Assembly (NCBI GenBank): GCA_945870115.1
Contig: CAMBRH010000029.1
Coordinates: 1-17,555 of the forward strand
Direction of reading: 5' to 3'
From: Chitinophaga pinensis
Lineage (GTDB): Bacteria; Bacteroidota; Bacteroidia; Flavobacteriales_D; Crocinitomicaceae
DNA length: 17,555 nt
Positions 7,121 to 13,996 of the stretch are shown here, piece after piece. The notes below the pieces were generated by a model that did not search any database, had not been told where the DNA came from, and saw nothing but the letters and a program-made list of their open reading frames with translations. Both the position numbers and the translations under genes were made by a program. Position 1 is the first letter of the stretch; each line of letters opens with the position of its first letter.

Positions 7121-8398
7121 ATGAAAATTTACATAAATAAAAAAGGGAATTACTTTTTCCCAATATTATACGTTTTAAAAATAATAGAAAAAAATAAGCA
7201 TTTTTTATTTGATTTTGTAGAAAATGAAAATGATGCTGATTTAATTTGGAATCATTTAAGCGAAAAAACACAAGTTGTTGCTTCTGATTTTTATGATATT
7301 GTCGAAAACGATAGGGACAAATTGAATCATCAATTTATTTTTAATAATAAAACAGAAATTTTTGATAATTTCCAAAAGAAAGATTCGATAGCAACTATTT
7401 TTTACATGATAAATTGTTTGCAAGAATTTAATTCTAACTTAGAAAATAGTGATAATTTGGGAAGATTTAAATTTGAATCTTCTTATCAAGCAAAATTTAA
7501 TAGCATTGAACATAATTTGGTTCAAAATGAAATTGATTTATTTGTGAACAAATTTAATATAAAAGTGAAAGATGCAAAAAGTGGTTTTTTTATCTCTCAC
7601 GACATTGATTCAATTTATGGTTCAATAATTCAAGATGGCTTTTGGGCAATAAAAAACTTAAAAATTAATGTTATTTTAAAATTATTATTAAACGAAATTG
7701 CAAGAAATCCTGATTGGAAAAATATTGATAAAATCATAAAAATGAATTCTGAATATGAAATTCGTTCCACATTTTTTTGGATTGTGAATAAAGGAATAGG
7801 AAAAAATAATATAAAAAATGCTGATTATTTTATCGATAAAGAATCTAAACTTTTAAATCATGTAGCAAATTCAGGATTTACGAATGGTTTGCATAAGTCT
7901 TGCTCTGATATGACAATTAATTCTGAATTGGAAAAAGGTTTTATCAATGAATTTTATAATCGATACCATTTTTTGAATTTTAATGTAAAAAATGATTGGA
8001 AAGAAATTTCAGACTCAAAATTAGAATTCGATAGTAGTCTTGGTTTTGCTGAGCGATATGGATTTAGAAATTCTTATGGAAAATCTTTTCAACCTTTTGA
8101 TCTTATAAATAAGAAACCATTTGATTTTATTGAAGCACCATTAAATTTTATGGATGTTACATTTCATAAATATATGAAAATAGAAACAAATAAAATAGCA
8201 AATATTGTAATTGATTTTTATGAGAAGAATAAATATAATTGTGATTTCACATTATTGTGGCATAATAATTATTTTACAAATTATAAATACAATGGTTTTT
8301 TGGATGAATATAAAAAAATCATCTTATATTTGAGCGAAAATAATATTGAAACAATAAATCCAAGAGAATTAATCGATAAAAATAAATTAGATTGGTAA
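7121..8398 (+). CDS. Divergent polysaccharide deacetylase-family protein (NodB-like fold)
   Basis: A protein of 425 residues with no signal peptide, so probably cytoplasmic. The N-terminal 150 residues have no recognisable motif but fit the leader domain found before deacetylase domains in Bacteroidota glycan clusters. The NodB-like part begins at about residue 155: SHDID (159-163), in place of motif 1 TFDD; STFFW (216-220); GLHKSCSD (256-263), in place of the His motif; RYHFL (281-285); DSSLGFAERYGFRN (304-317); FIEAPLNFMD (336-345); and LWHNN (379-383), the last His motif. In homologues as I remember them, the His motif reads GLHPSY and the later segment GFRAGTC, so several positions differ here. 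D161/D163, H258 and H381 are candidate metal or catalytic residues. The expected reaction is removal of N-acetyl from an amino sugar. The next gene, an acyltransferase, overlaps its 3' end by 7 bp. The region is very AT-rich (12 G/C in 7201-7260). Fold assignment is fairly good; activity is uncertain. Confidence 0.72.
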   Translation: MKIYINKKGNYFFPILYVLKIIEKNKHFLFDFVENENDADLIWNHLSEKTQVVASDFYDIVENDRDKLNHQFIFNNKTEIFDNFQKKDSIATIFYMINCLQEFNSNLENSDNLGRFKFESSYQAKFNSIEHNLVQNEIDLFVNKFNIKVKDAKSGFFISHDIDSIYGSIIQDGFWAIKNLKINVILKLLLNEIARNPDWKNIDKIIKMNSEYEIRSTFFWIVNKGIGKNNIKNADYFIDKESKLLNHVANSGFTNGLHKSCSDMTINSELEKGFINEFYNRYHFLNFNVKNDWKEISDSKLEFDSSLGFAERYGFRNSYGKSFQPFDLINKKPFDFIEAPLNFMDVTFHKYMKIETNKIANIVIDFYEKNKYNCDFTLLWHNNYFTNYKYNGFLDEYKKIILYLSENNIETINPRELIDKNKLDW

Positions 8399-9462
8399 CT
8401 TATAGATTAGCATTAGAAGAAGATTACACTAAGATCAATAACTTTTTCAATCGAATTCACGGTTCAAATAGATCGATAGATGTTTTTTATTGGGAATTTC
8501 ATAATTGTCCTTTTGGAAAATCAATTTATGTAATTGCAGAAGATGAAGATAGGATTGTTGGAACAAATTGCGTTATTCCAATTGAACTTGAATCGTTTGA
8601 AGGTAACGTAATTAAGTCTGGAAAAAGTGAAGATACACTTGTAGATCCAGAATATCGAGGACAAAATATTTTCAATAATATCTATCAATTTTTATTTCAA
8701 AAATGTGAAGAACAGGGAATTCAAGTTATTTGGGGCTATACTCCTGCAAAAAAACCATTTAGTAAATTAGGTTTTTCATTACCTTTTGATCATAAACAGA
8801 GTTTAGCCGTAAATAAGATTCTAAAAAGTTATAATTATTTAATATCTTTGAATAAAAAAAACAATAAAATTGATAAACTGAAAATTTTGGGTTTATGCAT
8901 TATGTCTAAAGTTAAATTGTTTGAATTCACAAAAAAAGCAAATTTAAAGGAGTTTAAAATCGTTGAAAATCAGGATGTTACAGAAGGAGTTAATGATTTG
9001 ATTGTTAGTAATTTAGAGGGATTTAGATCAAGTTTTGCAATTAAGCAAAATAAAATCTTCCAGGACTGGAGAATTTATAAAAATCCAAATTATTTTAAAG
9101 TACATACATTCGCGTTCTATAATTCAAGTAATGATTTAAAAGCTTTAGTTGTTTTAAATTCTCATAAAAATGAAGTGGCTTATTTTTGTCAATCATCATT
9201 TCATAGTGATCTGACAAATGACGAAATTTGCTGCATTTTAAGTTATTGCAGGAATAAAATGTTTAATGCAGGAATTGCGATGTTAAGAAATTGGCATTTT
9301 GATCACACTAAAATAAATGAAAAGGAAATTGAGAATTTTAAAAAAGTAAATTTTATGTTCTTAAATAGAGGAATTACTTTTGTTTGGAAAAATTTAGGAA
9401 ATAATAATTTTTCTTCTGATAATTTTATTTTATCTAGAATTTCGACTCAAGGTGTTATTTGA
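8392..9462 (+). CDS. GNAT-family acyltransferase, coupled to the deacetylase
   Basis: GNAT enzymes transfer an acyl group from acyl-CoA (or acyl carrier protein) to an amine. The N-terminal domain shows YRLALEEDYTKINNFFN (4-20), WEF (34-36), YVIAEDEDRIVGTN (46-59) and the acyl-CoA loop LVDPEYRGQNIFNNIY (83-98), followed by IWGYTPAKKPFSKLGF (113-128). Asn92 stands where the loop motif RxxGxG normally has glycine. Residues about 170-356 form a second, less clear segment that may be another GNAT-like half. The start is TTG at 8392; the frame is closed by a stop at 8383-8385 and no ATG occurs before about residue 172, so TTG is the best choice. It overlaps the deacetylase stop codon (8396-8398), which suggests translational coupling. 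The likely role is N-acylation of an amino sugar in the glycan pathway. Its 3' end overlaps the converging FkbM gene by 8 bp. Confidence 0.78.
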   Translation: MVTYRLALEEDYTKINNFFNRIHGSNRSIDVFYWEFHNCPFGKSIYVIAEDEDRIVGTNCVIPIELESFEGNVIKSGKSEDTLVDPEYRGQNIFNNIYQFLFQKCEEQGIQVIWGYTPAKKPFSKLGFSLPFDHKQSLAVNKILKSYNYLISLNKKNNKIDKLKILGLCIMSKVKLFEFTKKANLKEFKIVENQDVTEGVNDLIVSNLEGFRSSFAIKQNKIFQDWRIYKNPNYFKVHTFAFYNSSNDLKALVVLNSHKNEVAYFCQSSFHSDLTNDEICCILSYCRNKMFNAGIAMLRNWHFDHTKINEKEIENFKKVNFMFLNRGITFVWKNLGNNNFSSDNFILSRISTQGVI

Positions 9463-10228
9463 TTTTTTTCAATTTACCTAAAACTCTTTTGTGAACAAAT
9501 GAAATTTCCTCAAAGGATTTTGAAACTCCATAAATTTCATATCCAAAATCAATCATCTTAAGCACAATATTCTTAGATTTATATTCCTTCAAATCAAATA
9601 ACCTATCATGAAATTCTACTAAAATTTGATCAATTGTAACTTCTGATTGAAGAATTGAATCTAAAACGTCATATTCAGCACCTTCAATATCCATTTTCAA
9701 AACATCTATATGATTGTGCTTGTTTAATTTTGCCATATCATCAAAAGTTAACATATTTACTTCAATGAAATTAGTTGCATTTGTTTCTGAATGGCTAATT
9801 AAACTTCCTGAAACTGCATTTGGATTTTCAGGCATGAAAAATCGCTCAACACCAGACAAATTTGCCGTAATTCCATATTCATAAAACTTAAAATTAAGTG
9901 GTAATTTTTGCTCTTTTATAAAATTAATTGATTTTGGGGTAGGATCAAATGCAAAGATATTTAGAGCATGTTTTTTTAAACATTTTAAGTCAAAAGAAAT
10001 ATCTTTTCCGATTCCAATGGAATATAAAATAGATTTTTCACTCAATAATTCTGGAATAATAAAAAATCCACCATAGCTATTTCCATACCATGAGTGATTT
10101 TGGATGGTGCCTATCTCAAAATGTTTTACAAGATTTAAATCTGTTTCATTTTTAAGTTTTATTTTTCTTAAGTAAGAAAAAATATTTTGTCTAATTGAAT
10201 TTAATTCAAATTTTAATTTTTTAAACAT
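9455..10228 (-). CDS. FkbM-family SAM-dependent methyltransferase
   Basis: Cytoplasmic O-methyltransferase, 257 residues from the preferred start. In numbering from the longer frame starting at 10240, the motifs are SAM motif I YSIGIGKDISFD (73-84), FDPTP (98-102) after strand 2, LTFDDMA (164-170), the FkbM hallmark IDVLKMDIEGAEYDVL (178-193), and ILVEFH (206-211). The frame can open at TTG 10240, overlapping the glycosyltransferase by 8 bp. The ATG at 10228, four residues on, lies 4 bases after the glycosyltransferase stop and is the better start. It forms a two-gene unit with that gene. FkbM enzymes methylate hydroxyls of polyketides and, in many surface-glycan loci, sugars; here the second role is more likely. 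It is not related to the other methyltransferase at 6312. The stop codon overlaps the end of the converging acyltransferase gene. Confidence 0.87.
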   Translation of the reverse strand: MFKKLKFELNSIRQNIFSYLRKIKLKNETDLNLVKHFEIGTIQNHSWYGNSYGGFFIIPELLSEKSILYSIGIGKDISFDLKCLKKHALNIFAFDPTPKSINFIKEQKLPLNFKFYEYGITANLSGVERFFMPENPNAVSGSLISHSETNATNFIEVNMLTFDDMAKLNKHNHIDVLKMDIEGAEYDVLDSILQSEVTIDQILVEFHDRLFDLKEYKSKNIVLKMIDFGYEIYGVSKSFEEISFVHKRVLGKLKKIK

Positions 10229-10232
10229 AATT

Positions 10233-11141
10233 TTATCCAAAGACTTTAAATTTCTTAATTACAAATTTTGCACCAACAAAAGTAGTGAAATAATAAAAGA
10301 TATTTTTTAAATTAAATTCGGATTTTAAAAAAAAATACCTGGATTTTTTCATATTATAAGTTACGTAATAATATTTTGCTCGAATTGAATTTATTTTTTT
10401 TATAGATTTTCTCACTTCTTTTGGATATTTTTCTTGATAATTTTCAATAAATAAAAGTGAATAATAATAATCTATTTTACGGTAATTTTCATTAAGTGAA
10501 AGATTTTCACCTTCTACGACTCTGTCATATAATGATTTACAAATTTCAATAGATTCATTTTCGTGAAATAATCGAAGTCCCCAGTCATAATCTATCATTC
10601 CAAAATGTTCTTCAAATAAGATATCTTTTAATTTTGAGCTATATATTAAACTTCCTAAATATGTATTTTGTCCTTTACTTGACTTTATTAATCTGTCTAA
10701 AAAAGTTAGATTTTGTTTAAAATAAATAAAATCATCTTTAAATTTTGAGACTCTTTCAATCTGTTTTTTGTTTTTAATATCTAATATTGTAAATCCTGAT
10801 GAAACAATATTCACTTTTTCTAAGAAAGGTAAAAGTGTCAATATTTTATCTGAATGCCAAATATCATCATGATCGGCAATGCAAATGTAATCACCACTTA
10901 CATTTTTTAAACCAATATTTCTTCCTTTATTTGGTCCACCAGAATTAAGATTTGTGCTAAAAATTTTAGCATCGAATTTTTTTAAAATTTCAAAAGTATT
11001 ATCTTTAGAACAATCATCAATTATAAGTAATTCAATTTTAAAATTCACATTAACTCCATCTTGATTCAAAATTGAATTTATAGTTTTTTCAATATTTAAT
11101 GATGAATTGTACGTTGTTAAAATTACTGATACTTTTTTCAT
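10233..11141 (-). CDS. Glycosyltransferase family 2 (GT-A fold)
   Basis: Inverting sugar transferase that uses a nucleotide-diphospho sugar at the cytoplasmic face of the membrane. The N-terminal 110 residues are typical GT2: VSVILTTYNS (4-13), LLIIDDCSKDNT (38-49), SGGPNKGRNIGL (67-78), and GDYICIADHDDIW (83-95) with the metal-binding DxD equivalent D90/D92. The C-terminal half is weakly conserved and rich in Lys, Tyr and Phe; I see no clear membrane helix, although YFLKSEFNLKNIFYYF near the end is amphipathic enough for membrane association. It is 302 residues long, ordinary for the family. It is the first gene of a minus-strand pair with FkbM and diverges from the LamG protein gene. It is the only conventional glycosyltransferase in the window. 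Donor and acceptor cannot be read from the sequence. Confidence 0.88.
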   Translation of the reverse strand: MKKVSVILTTYNSSLNIEKTINSILNQDGVNVNFKIELLIIDDCSKDNTFEILKKFDAKIFSTNLNSGGPNKGRNIGLKNVSGDYICIADHDDIWHSDKILTLLPFLEKVNIVSSGFTILDIKNKKQIERVSKFKDDFIYFKQNLTFLDRLIKSSKGQNTYLGSLIYSSKLKDILFEEHFGMIDYDWGLRLFHENESIEICKSLYDRVVEGENLSLNENYRKIDYYYSLLFIENYQEKYPKEVRKSIKKINSIRAKYYYVTYNMKKSRYFFLKSEFNLKNIFYYFTTFVGAKFVIKKFKVFG

Positions 11142-11181
11142 TCTTTAAGGCTAAAAACATTTAACTATGATTTTATTCTTA

Positions 11182-11189
11182 CAAATTTA
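11182..11189 (-). promoter_or_regulatory. Candidate -7 box for the GT2-FkbM unit
   Basis: The minus strand reads TAAATTTG, an exact TAnnTTTG match, about 40 bases upstream of the glycosyltransferase ATG. No TTTG -33 box sits at the usual 19-21 nt upstream; the nearest similar tetramer is AATG at 18 nt. It is therefore only a half-matching promoter in the 94-bp divergent spacer. Confidence 0.35.
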
Positions 11190-11235
11190 ATTATTTGTTT
11201 GAATAATCATTAATTATATTTATATCTGAAAAAAA

Positions 11236-12621
11236 ATGGTCATGAAAAGTTTATTATTATTTGCAATTATTTTTAGTTTTTATACTTTGAATGCTCAACT
11301 AAGCAATTCATTGATTTACAAATATGATTTGGACGGTAATGCAAATGATGCAAGTATAAATCAAATTAACGGAACAACTTTTGGTGCAATAGCGACCGAC
11401 GATAGAAACTCGAATTTAAATAGTGCTTTAGATTTTGATGGAATTGATGATTACATTGAAATTCCAAATTCACCTTTATTAAAATGTCAATTTCCTTTAA
11501 CAATTTCCTTTTGGACAAATATTAATGAAATTGATGATGGTATTTTTGTACATTCAGATTTTAACACTGGTTTATATTACGGTTATTGGATTGGTTTAAC
11601 TGAATCAATGCAAGTTCATGTTAATTTCGGAAATGGAGGGGCTTCTGGAGGTGGAAGCAGAAGAACTAAAGTTTCAAGTCAGACTCTAACCCCAAATCAA
11701 TGGCATCATGTTGTTTGTATTATACGTTCATATAACGATATGGATATTTTTATTGATTGTGTAAATGCTGGAGGTTCATATTCTGGAAGCGGAAATACTC
11801 AAATTGGATATAGCAGTGCGCCAGGTAGACTTTTTAGTGCAATTTCACAATCTGGTAATCCTCCTATGTATTTCGACGGACAATTAGATGATGTTAGATT
11901 ATGGAATAGAGAACTAACAATTAATGAGATAAATGGATTTTGTTCACCAATTCAATTTACGAATAATAATTTAGAAAACGTTAGTTCATGTACAGAAGTA
12001 TCATTAGTTGCACCAACAGCAACGGATATTAATGGAAATATCTTAACAGGTGTATCAAATACAGCGTTTCCAATTACCAATCAAGGTATTACAAATGTTA
12101 TTTGGACCTATACAGATTTAAATGGAAATACTTCTTCTCAAAATCAGGAAGTTACAATTACTGCTAGTATTAATGTTTCAATAATTCAAATTGAGAATAT
12201 GTTTACTTCATCTGTTAATGCAGATTCATATCAATGGTATAAATGTACTGGAAGTTTAGCAATCCCTAATGAAACTGGTCATGACTTTTCTCCAACTGTT
12301 GAAGCTGATTATTTTTTAGTTGTAACTTCTGGAAATTGTGTTGACACTTCAGAATGTTTAAAGTTTGATTTTTTAAGAGTTAATGAAAATGAAGTTACAA
12401 TAAATAGTTTCCCAAATCCAGTAAAAGATTTTTTAACTTTGAATATTGAAAACCAAATTAATATTTCTTATGTAGTTTGCGACGAGATTGGGAAATTAAT
12501 TTGTAATAATAAATTAGAAGGGAATAAAATTGATTTTAGAAATCTTTCAAATGGTATTTATTTACTTAAGGTTTTTGAAAATGGAAGAGAAATTTCAAAT
12601 TTGAAAATTATTAAAAATTAA
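11236..12621 (+). CDS. Secreted LamG-domain protein with type IX secretion C-terminal domain
   Basis: Exported multidomain surface protein of 461 residues. The signal peptide (about residues 3-20, cleavage after LNA) is hydrophobic; ATG codons at 11236 and 11242 are both possible, the second giving the more usual MKSLLLF start. Domains in order: a concanavalin-like LamG domain (about 26-235) with ALDFDGIDDYIEIPN (64-78), LTISFWTN (88-95), NQWHHVVCI (154-162) and FDGQLDDVRLWNREL (213-227); an HYR/Ig-like domain (about 248-310) with VIWTYTDLNGNTS; a second Ig-like segment with YQWYKCTG (332-339); and a Por secretion tail (about 385-461) with FPNPVKDFLTL, LSNGIYLLKV and LKIIK. The tail marks a type IX secretion cargo, exported across the outer membrane and often anchored to a lipopolysaccharide. 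LamG domains commonly bind carbohydrate or protein; the ligand is unknown. It sits alone on its strand inside the glycan locus. Confidence 0.88.
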   Translation: MVMKSLLLFAIIFSFYTLNAQLSNSLIYKYDLDGNANDASINQINGTTFGAIATDDRNSNLNSALDFDGIDDYIEIPNSPLLKCQFPLTISFWTNINEIDDGIFVHSDFNTGLYYGYWIGLTESMQVHVNFGNGGASGGGSRRTKVSSQTLTPNQWHHVVCIIRSYNDMDIFIDCVNAGGSYSGSGNTQIGYSSAPGRLFSAISQSGNPPMYFDGQLDDVRLWNRELTINEINGFCSPIQFTNNNLENVSSCTEVSLVAPTATDINGNILTGVSNTAFPITNQGITNVIWTYTDLNGNTSSQNQEVTITASINVSIIQIENMFTSSVNADSYQWYKCTGSLAIPNETGHDFSPTVEADYFLVVTSGNCVDTSECLKFDFLRVNENEVTINSFPNPVKDFLTLNIENQINISYVVCDEIGKLICNNKLEGNKIDFRNLSNGIYLLKVFENGREISNLKIIKN

Positions 12622-12649
12622 TTCAACTATCAAATTTAAAAAAGTAATT

Positions 12650-13774
12650 TCATTTAGTAATAAAATAATTTTCAATAAAGTTTACGATTTTTTCAGAAGC
12701 TTTTCCATCTCCATAAGGATTGATGGAATTTGTCATTGAATTAAATTTATCTGAATTCAAAATTAATTCAGAAACACCATCTACGATTGAATTGTAATTT
12801 GTACCAACTAATTTTACAACTCCAGCTTCAACTCCTTCCATTCTTTCAGAATTTTCACGCATGACTAAAACTGGTTTGTTAAAACTTGGCGCTTCTTCTT
12901 GCACTCCACCAGAATCTGTTAAAACTAAATAACAATTTGACAAAGCATAAATGAAATTAATGTAATCTAATGGGGCTTTGAGTTTAATGTTCTCAATTTT
13001 TCCTAATTCAGAAAAGACAAGATCTTTTACATTTGGATTTAAATGTACAGGGAAAATAAAATTGAAATCTGTAAATTTTTCTGCTAAATGTTTAATCGAT
13101 TTACAAATGTCTTGAAAACCTTTTCCAAAATTTTCTCTGCGATGACCTGTTATTAGAATGTATTTTTTTTCCTGACATAATTTGATTAAATCAGAATCAA
13201 CCTCCATTAATTTATTATGAATTTTATCATTCATTATAAATAAGGAATCAATAACAGTATTTCCAGTTATTGAAATTTTATTTTCTGAAATATTTTCCTT
13301 CAATAAAGCCTTTTGAGAATTAATTGTGGGTGCAAAATGTAAATCCGCCAATTTTGAAATAAGCTGTCTGTTCATTTCCTCGGGAAATGGGGAATATTTA
13401 TCATAAGTCCTTAATCCTGCTTCAACATGCCCAATTGGAATTTTGTTGTAAAACCCAGCTAATGCTGCTGTAAATGCAGTAGTTGTATCTCCCTGGCAAA
13501 TTAGAAAATCAGGTTTTGAAATAGCCAAATAATCATTTAATTTTGATAAAATAGCAGCCGTTAATTCTGATAAATTTTGATTTTGAGTCATTATTTTTAA
13601 TTCAACATCAGCTTGAACTTCAAATAAATCAAAAACTTGTTTTAACATTTCTTGATGTTGTCCAGTTGAACAAACTTCGATTTCAAAAAAGTTAGATTTT
13701 TTTAGTTCTAAAACTAAGGGAATTAATTTTATAGCTTCTGGTCGAGTGCCGATAACTATTGATATTTTTTTCAT
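12650..13774 (-). CDS. wecB: Non-hydrolysing UDP-N-acetylglucosamine 2-epimerase
   Basis: Cytoplasmic enzyme that interconverts UDP-GlcNAc and UDP-ManNAc, a precursor for surface polysaccharides. The length of 374 residues is standard. Motifs: IGTRPEAIKLIPL (8-20); STGQHQEML (36-44); QGDTTTAF (94-101) with D96; HVEAGLRTYDKYSPFPEEMNRQ (116-137) with E118 and E132; ITGNTVID (169-176); ITGHRRENFGKG (208-219) with H211; FPVHLNP (241-247); and LTDSGGVQEEAP (285-296). D96, E118, E132 and H211 correspond to the catalytic set known from E. coli WecB, so it should be active. The usual ERPE after the DSGG loop reads ERME here (residues 310-313), a substitution close to the UDP site. No UDP-ManNAc dehydrogenase (WecC) gene is in the window, so ManNAc may be used directly. 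The gene converges on the LamG gene with 28 bp between stops. MnaA is an equivalent name. Confidence 0.95.
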   Translation of the reverse strand: MKKISIVIGTRPEAIKLIPLVLELKKSNFFEIEVCSTGQHQEMLKQVFDLFEVQADVELKIMTQNQNLSELTAAILSKLNDYLAISKPDFLICQGDTTTAFTAALAGFYNKIPIGHVEAGLRTYDKYSPFPEEMNRQLISKLADLHFAPTINSQKALLKENISENKISITGNTVIDSLFIMNDKIHNKLMEVDSDLIKLCQEKKYILITGHRRENFGKGFQDICKSIKHLAEKFTDFNFIFPVHLNPNVKDLVFSELGKIENIKLKAPLDYINFIYALSNCYLVLTDSGGVQEEAPSFNKPVLVMRENSERMEGVEAGVVKLVGTNYNSIVDGVSELILNSDKFNSMTNSINPYGDGKASEKIVNFIENYFITK

Positions 13775-13790
13775 GCTAAATAAATAAAAA

Positions 13791-13818
13791 CAAAATTACA
13801 TAAACAAATAAACTCAAA
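13791..13818 (-). promoter_or_regulatory. Candidate promoter for the epimerase gene
   Basis: The minus strand has TTTG (13818-13815), 16 nt, then TAATTTTG (13798-13791), an exact -7 box. The spacing is shorter than the usual 19-21 nt, and the -7 box ends only 16 bases before the ATG, giving a leader of about 10 nt. Both facts lower the confidence. Confidence 0.3.
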
Positions 13819-13921
13819 AATTTATTCTCAAAACTTAAAAAAAAACTTCTATAAACCAAAATTAGACAAGAAATACGTTCTTTAAAAATTTAGAACCTTG
13901 TTTTCAAAATTAAAATTGTTT

Positions 13922-13956
13922 TTTGCCAAATTTAATAATATATTATGTTATTTTTG
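13922..13956 (+). promoter_or_regulatory. Candidate promoter for flippase and small secreted protein
   Basis: The plus strand has TTTG (13922-13925), 23 nt, then TATTTTTG (13949-13956), an exact TAnnTTTG box followed by CA. The spacing is at the long end. Transcription from it would begin near 13963, about 35 nt before the ATG at 13997 and downstream of the earlier possible start TTG 13898, so it supports the shorter gene model. Confidence 0.5.
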
Positions 13957-13996
13957 CATATATAACAGTTATAAATCAAACTTTGATGTTCATTTA

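Noticed and set aside
7065..7271. 68-residue minus-strand open frame across the methyltransferase-deacetylase junction
   Set aside because: It lies opposite two convincing coding ends and is Phe/Lys/Asn-rich, as expected from AT-rich sequence.
10229..10240. TTG start for the FkbM gene at 10240
   Set aside because: The ATG at 10228 is only four codons further, avoids an 8-bp overlap and keeps all motifs.
11194..11222. TTTG-N17-TATATTTA as promoter of the LamG protein gene
   Set aside because: The -7 box has a mismatch at its last base, the spacing is short and the leader would be under 10 nt for the first ATG.
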